Origin: Stichopus chloronotus
Lineage: Eukaryota > Echinodermata > Holothuroidea > Aspidochirotida > Stichopodidae
Assembly: GCA_021234535.1 (NCBI GenBank)
Contig: CM037837.1
Span: 7,104,218-7,168,217 of the forward strand
Length of the DNA stretch: 64,000 nt
Direction of reading: 5' to 3'
This document shows, one piece after another, positions 62,786 through 64,000 of the stretch; within the stretch, counting starts at the first letter, position 1; the number at the start of each line of letters is the position of its first letter. The translations under genes and the position numbers were made by a program. The notes beneath the pieces are model-generated. The model did no database searches, was not told the DNA's origin, and saw only the letters and a list, made by a program, of their open reading frames with translations.

Positions 62786-64000
62786 TCTGAAAGTCAAAAA
62801 TTTACACAAAATTATTGTGGAGGCACGACGAGATGATGTTCAGGTGCTGTATCTCAGCTACAGTTTGAGAACCCTTGATCTACTGTAGATATTACCGAAA
62901 ATTCCCCCATTTTGTCTTCTGTAAAGACACTTGCTGAATATCATTCTCTTTTTCTCTCATTTTTCTCTCATTCTCCTCAATCACAACATTTGATGGGATG
63001 GGTGGGTGGATGGGTAGGTGGGTGCAGGGTCTGGAGGGGGCACAGATGCCACCATGATTCAGTTGACTTCTACGGTACATTACGACTCTTCCATATCTGC
63101 AACTTCAGTAAATTACTGTAGCCTTTGCAAGCATTTTTGATACATTTTGAGAATATCTATAGTAAACCACTTGAAAAAGCCCACATTAACAAGTGAGCAA
63201 CACCTGCAGCGAAACTTTCTGTATATATATGGTCAAACGTATTGGACTACTGAAGCAAAATGTGATACAAGATCAATATGACCAGATAAAAAAAATTAGG
63301 TCATGAGCATCGTGTTTACAACATAGCAATACCAAAGGGAAGGCCTGCAGTATTGCCTAACATACAGTGCAGATCTGAACATGAGCTCCAAAGTAGGTAA
63401 AATGATTGTTCAGTCCAGCAGACCAGACAGATGTTTTTCATCAAATAAAAATTTGCAAACATTGTGATGGTATCGACTCATGCGATTGAGTGAAAATTTC
63501 ACTCGCTAACGAGACACTTGACTGGCCATGCATTGCAGTGTGCAAAGGTGTGGAACAAAAGTTCCAGTAAAGTTGAGGGTACTGTATATTTATAGCAAAT
63601 GGTGCAACAGGCATGAAAAACATACACTTTTAAAGCTGTCATGTGAAGCCCGTATTTGTAACAAGAAATGCACTAAACTTTTATGTTCCTTAAAAACACC
63701 TGCAGTATGATAGCTGGACACTATTTTATTTAATTTTCCTTCATGAATGAACTGTGACCATAGACTTGGAACAATATGAATTAGTACAATAAATATAAGT
63801 ACAATAAATAAGTACAAGAAATATCTATTTTCTTGCTTGTTTGGATGGTTGAGGATTGTATTAAGCATATTCACAAAATACCAAGCAGCACTTTTTATAT
63901 CAATGTGAGAGTGTATAGGAAAGGACTGCTCTTCAGATTCAATGTATAAACCAATCTCACAGTGTTACCTCCCATCTACTGTAGCACTTTACAGTTTAGA
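62786..64000. other. Right edge: presumed HPD intron
   Basis: No minus-strand exon resembling the HPD N-terminus (the FHSVTFWVGNAKQAA-type block) was found here. Only a short TGGG microsatellite and ordinary AT-rich DNA are seen. Confidence 0.4.
62990..63040. repeat. TGGG/GGGA tetranucleotide-rich microsatellite
   Basis: GATGGGATGGGTGGGTGGAT and GGGTAGGTGGGTG in about 50 bp. Confidence 0.75.

Overview
This window is animal nuclear DNA. Genes are split into short exons (about 40-360 bp) with GT/AG junctions, introns run to several kilobases, the DNA is AT-rich, and simple repeats, poly-C/poly-G tracts and decayed DNA transposons are scattered throughout. There are no bacterial-type operons or ribosome binding sites. 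The protein sequences and the style of the repeats suggest a marine invertebrate deuterostome, most likely an echinoderm; this placement is an inference and is weak at class level.

Three genes could be rebuilt exon by exon, all on the minus strand, with every splice phase checked. (1) At the left edge (7202 down to 44, continuing off the window) is a secreted protein with a signal peptide, a complete Reeler domain and at least two EGF-like repeats. (2) From 27572 to 16733 is a complete orthologue of MAPKAPK5 (MK5/PRAK), 11 coding exons and 464 residues. (3) From 61306 to 46465 is HPD (4-hydroxyphenylpyruvate dioxygenase), nine exons and 316 residues, with the N-terminal exons (roughly 70 residues by comparison with the human enzyme) not found and presumably beyond the right edge.

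Region by region: 1-7.2 kb holds the Reeler-EGF gene, whose 3.9-kb intron carries a 500-bp ATC-rich microsatellite and a hAT-like element into which a second hAT-like element has inserted, both with 8-bp target duplications. 7.2-16.7 kb is intergenic with old repeat fragments, then AT-rich DNA that may include the MAPKAPK5 3' UTR. 16.7-27.6 kb is MAPKAPK5. 27.6-46.4 kb is intergenic or 5' leader, with a roughly 1.1-kb array of diverged repeats rich in nuclear-receptor-like DR1 sites, a broken LINE reverse transcriptase, a pair of short inverted-repeat elements and an unassigned ORF cluster at 43.5-44.6 kb. 46.4-64 kb is HPD; its introns hold a second AGGTCA-rich repeat, two adjacent RFX X-box-like palindromes, a 174-bp tandem repeat and another LINE remnant.

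The three genes do not form a pathway: HPD is tyrosine catabolism, MAPKAPK5 is stress/atypical MAPK signalling, and the Reeler-EGF protein is extracellular. I saw no convincing new multi-gene system. The most distinctive items are the Reeler-EGF architecture, the nested hAT pair, and the repeat arrays carrying transcription-factor-like sites.
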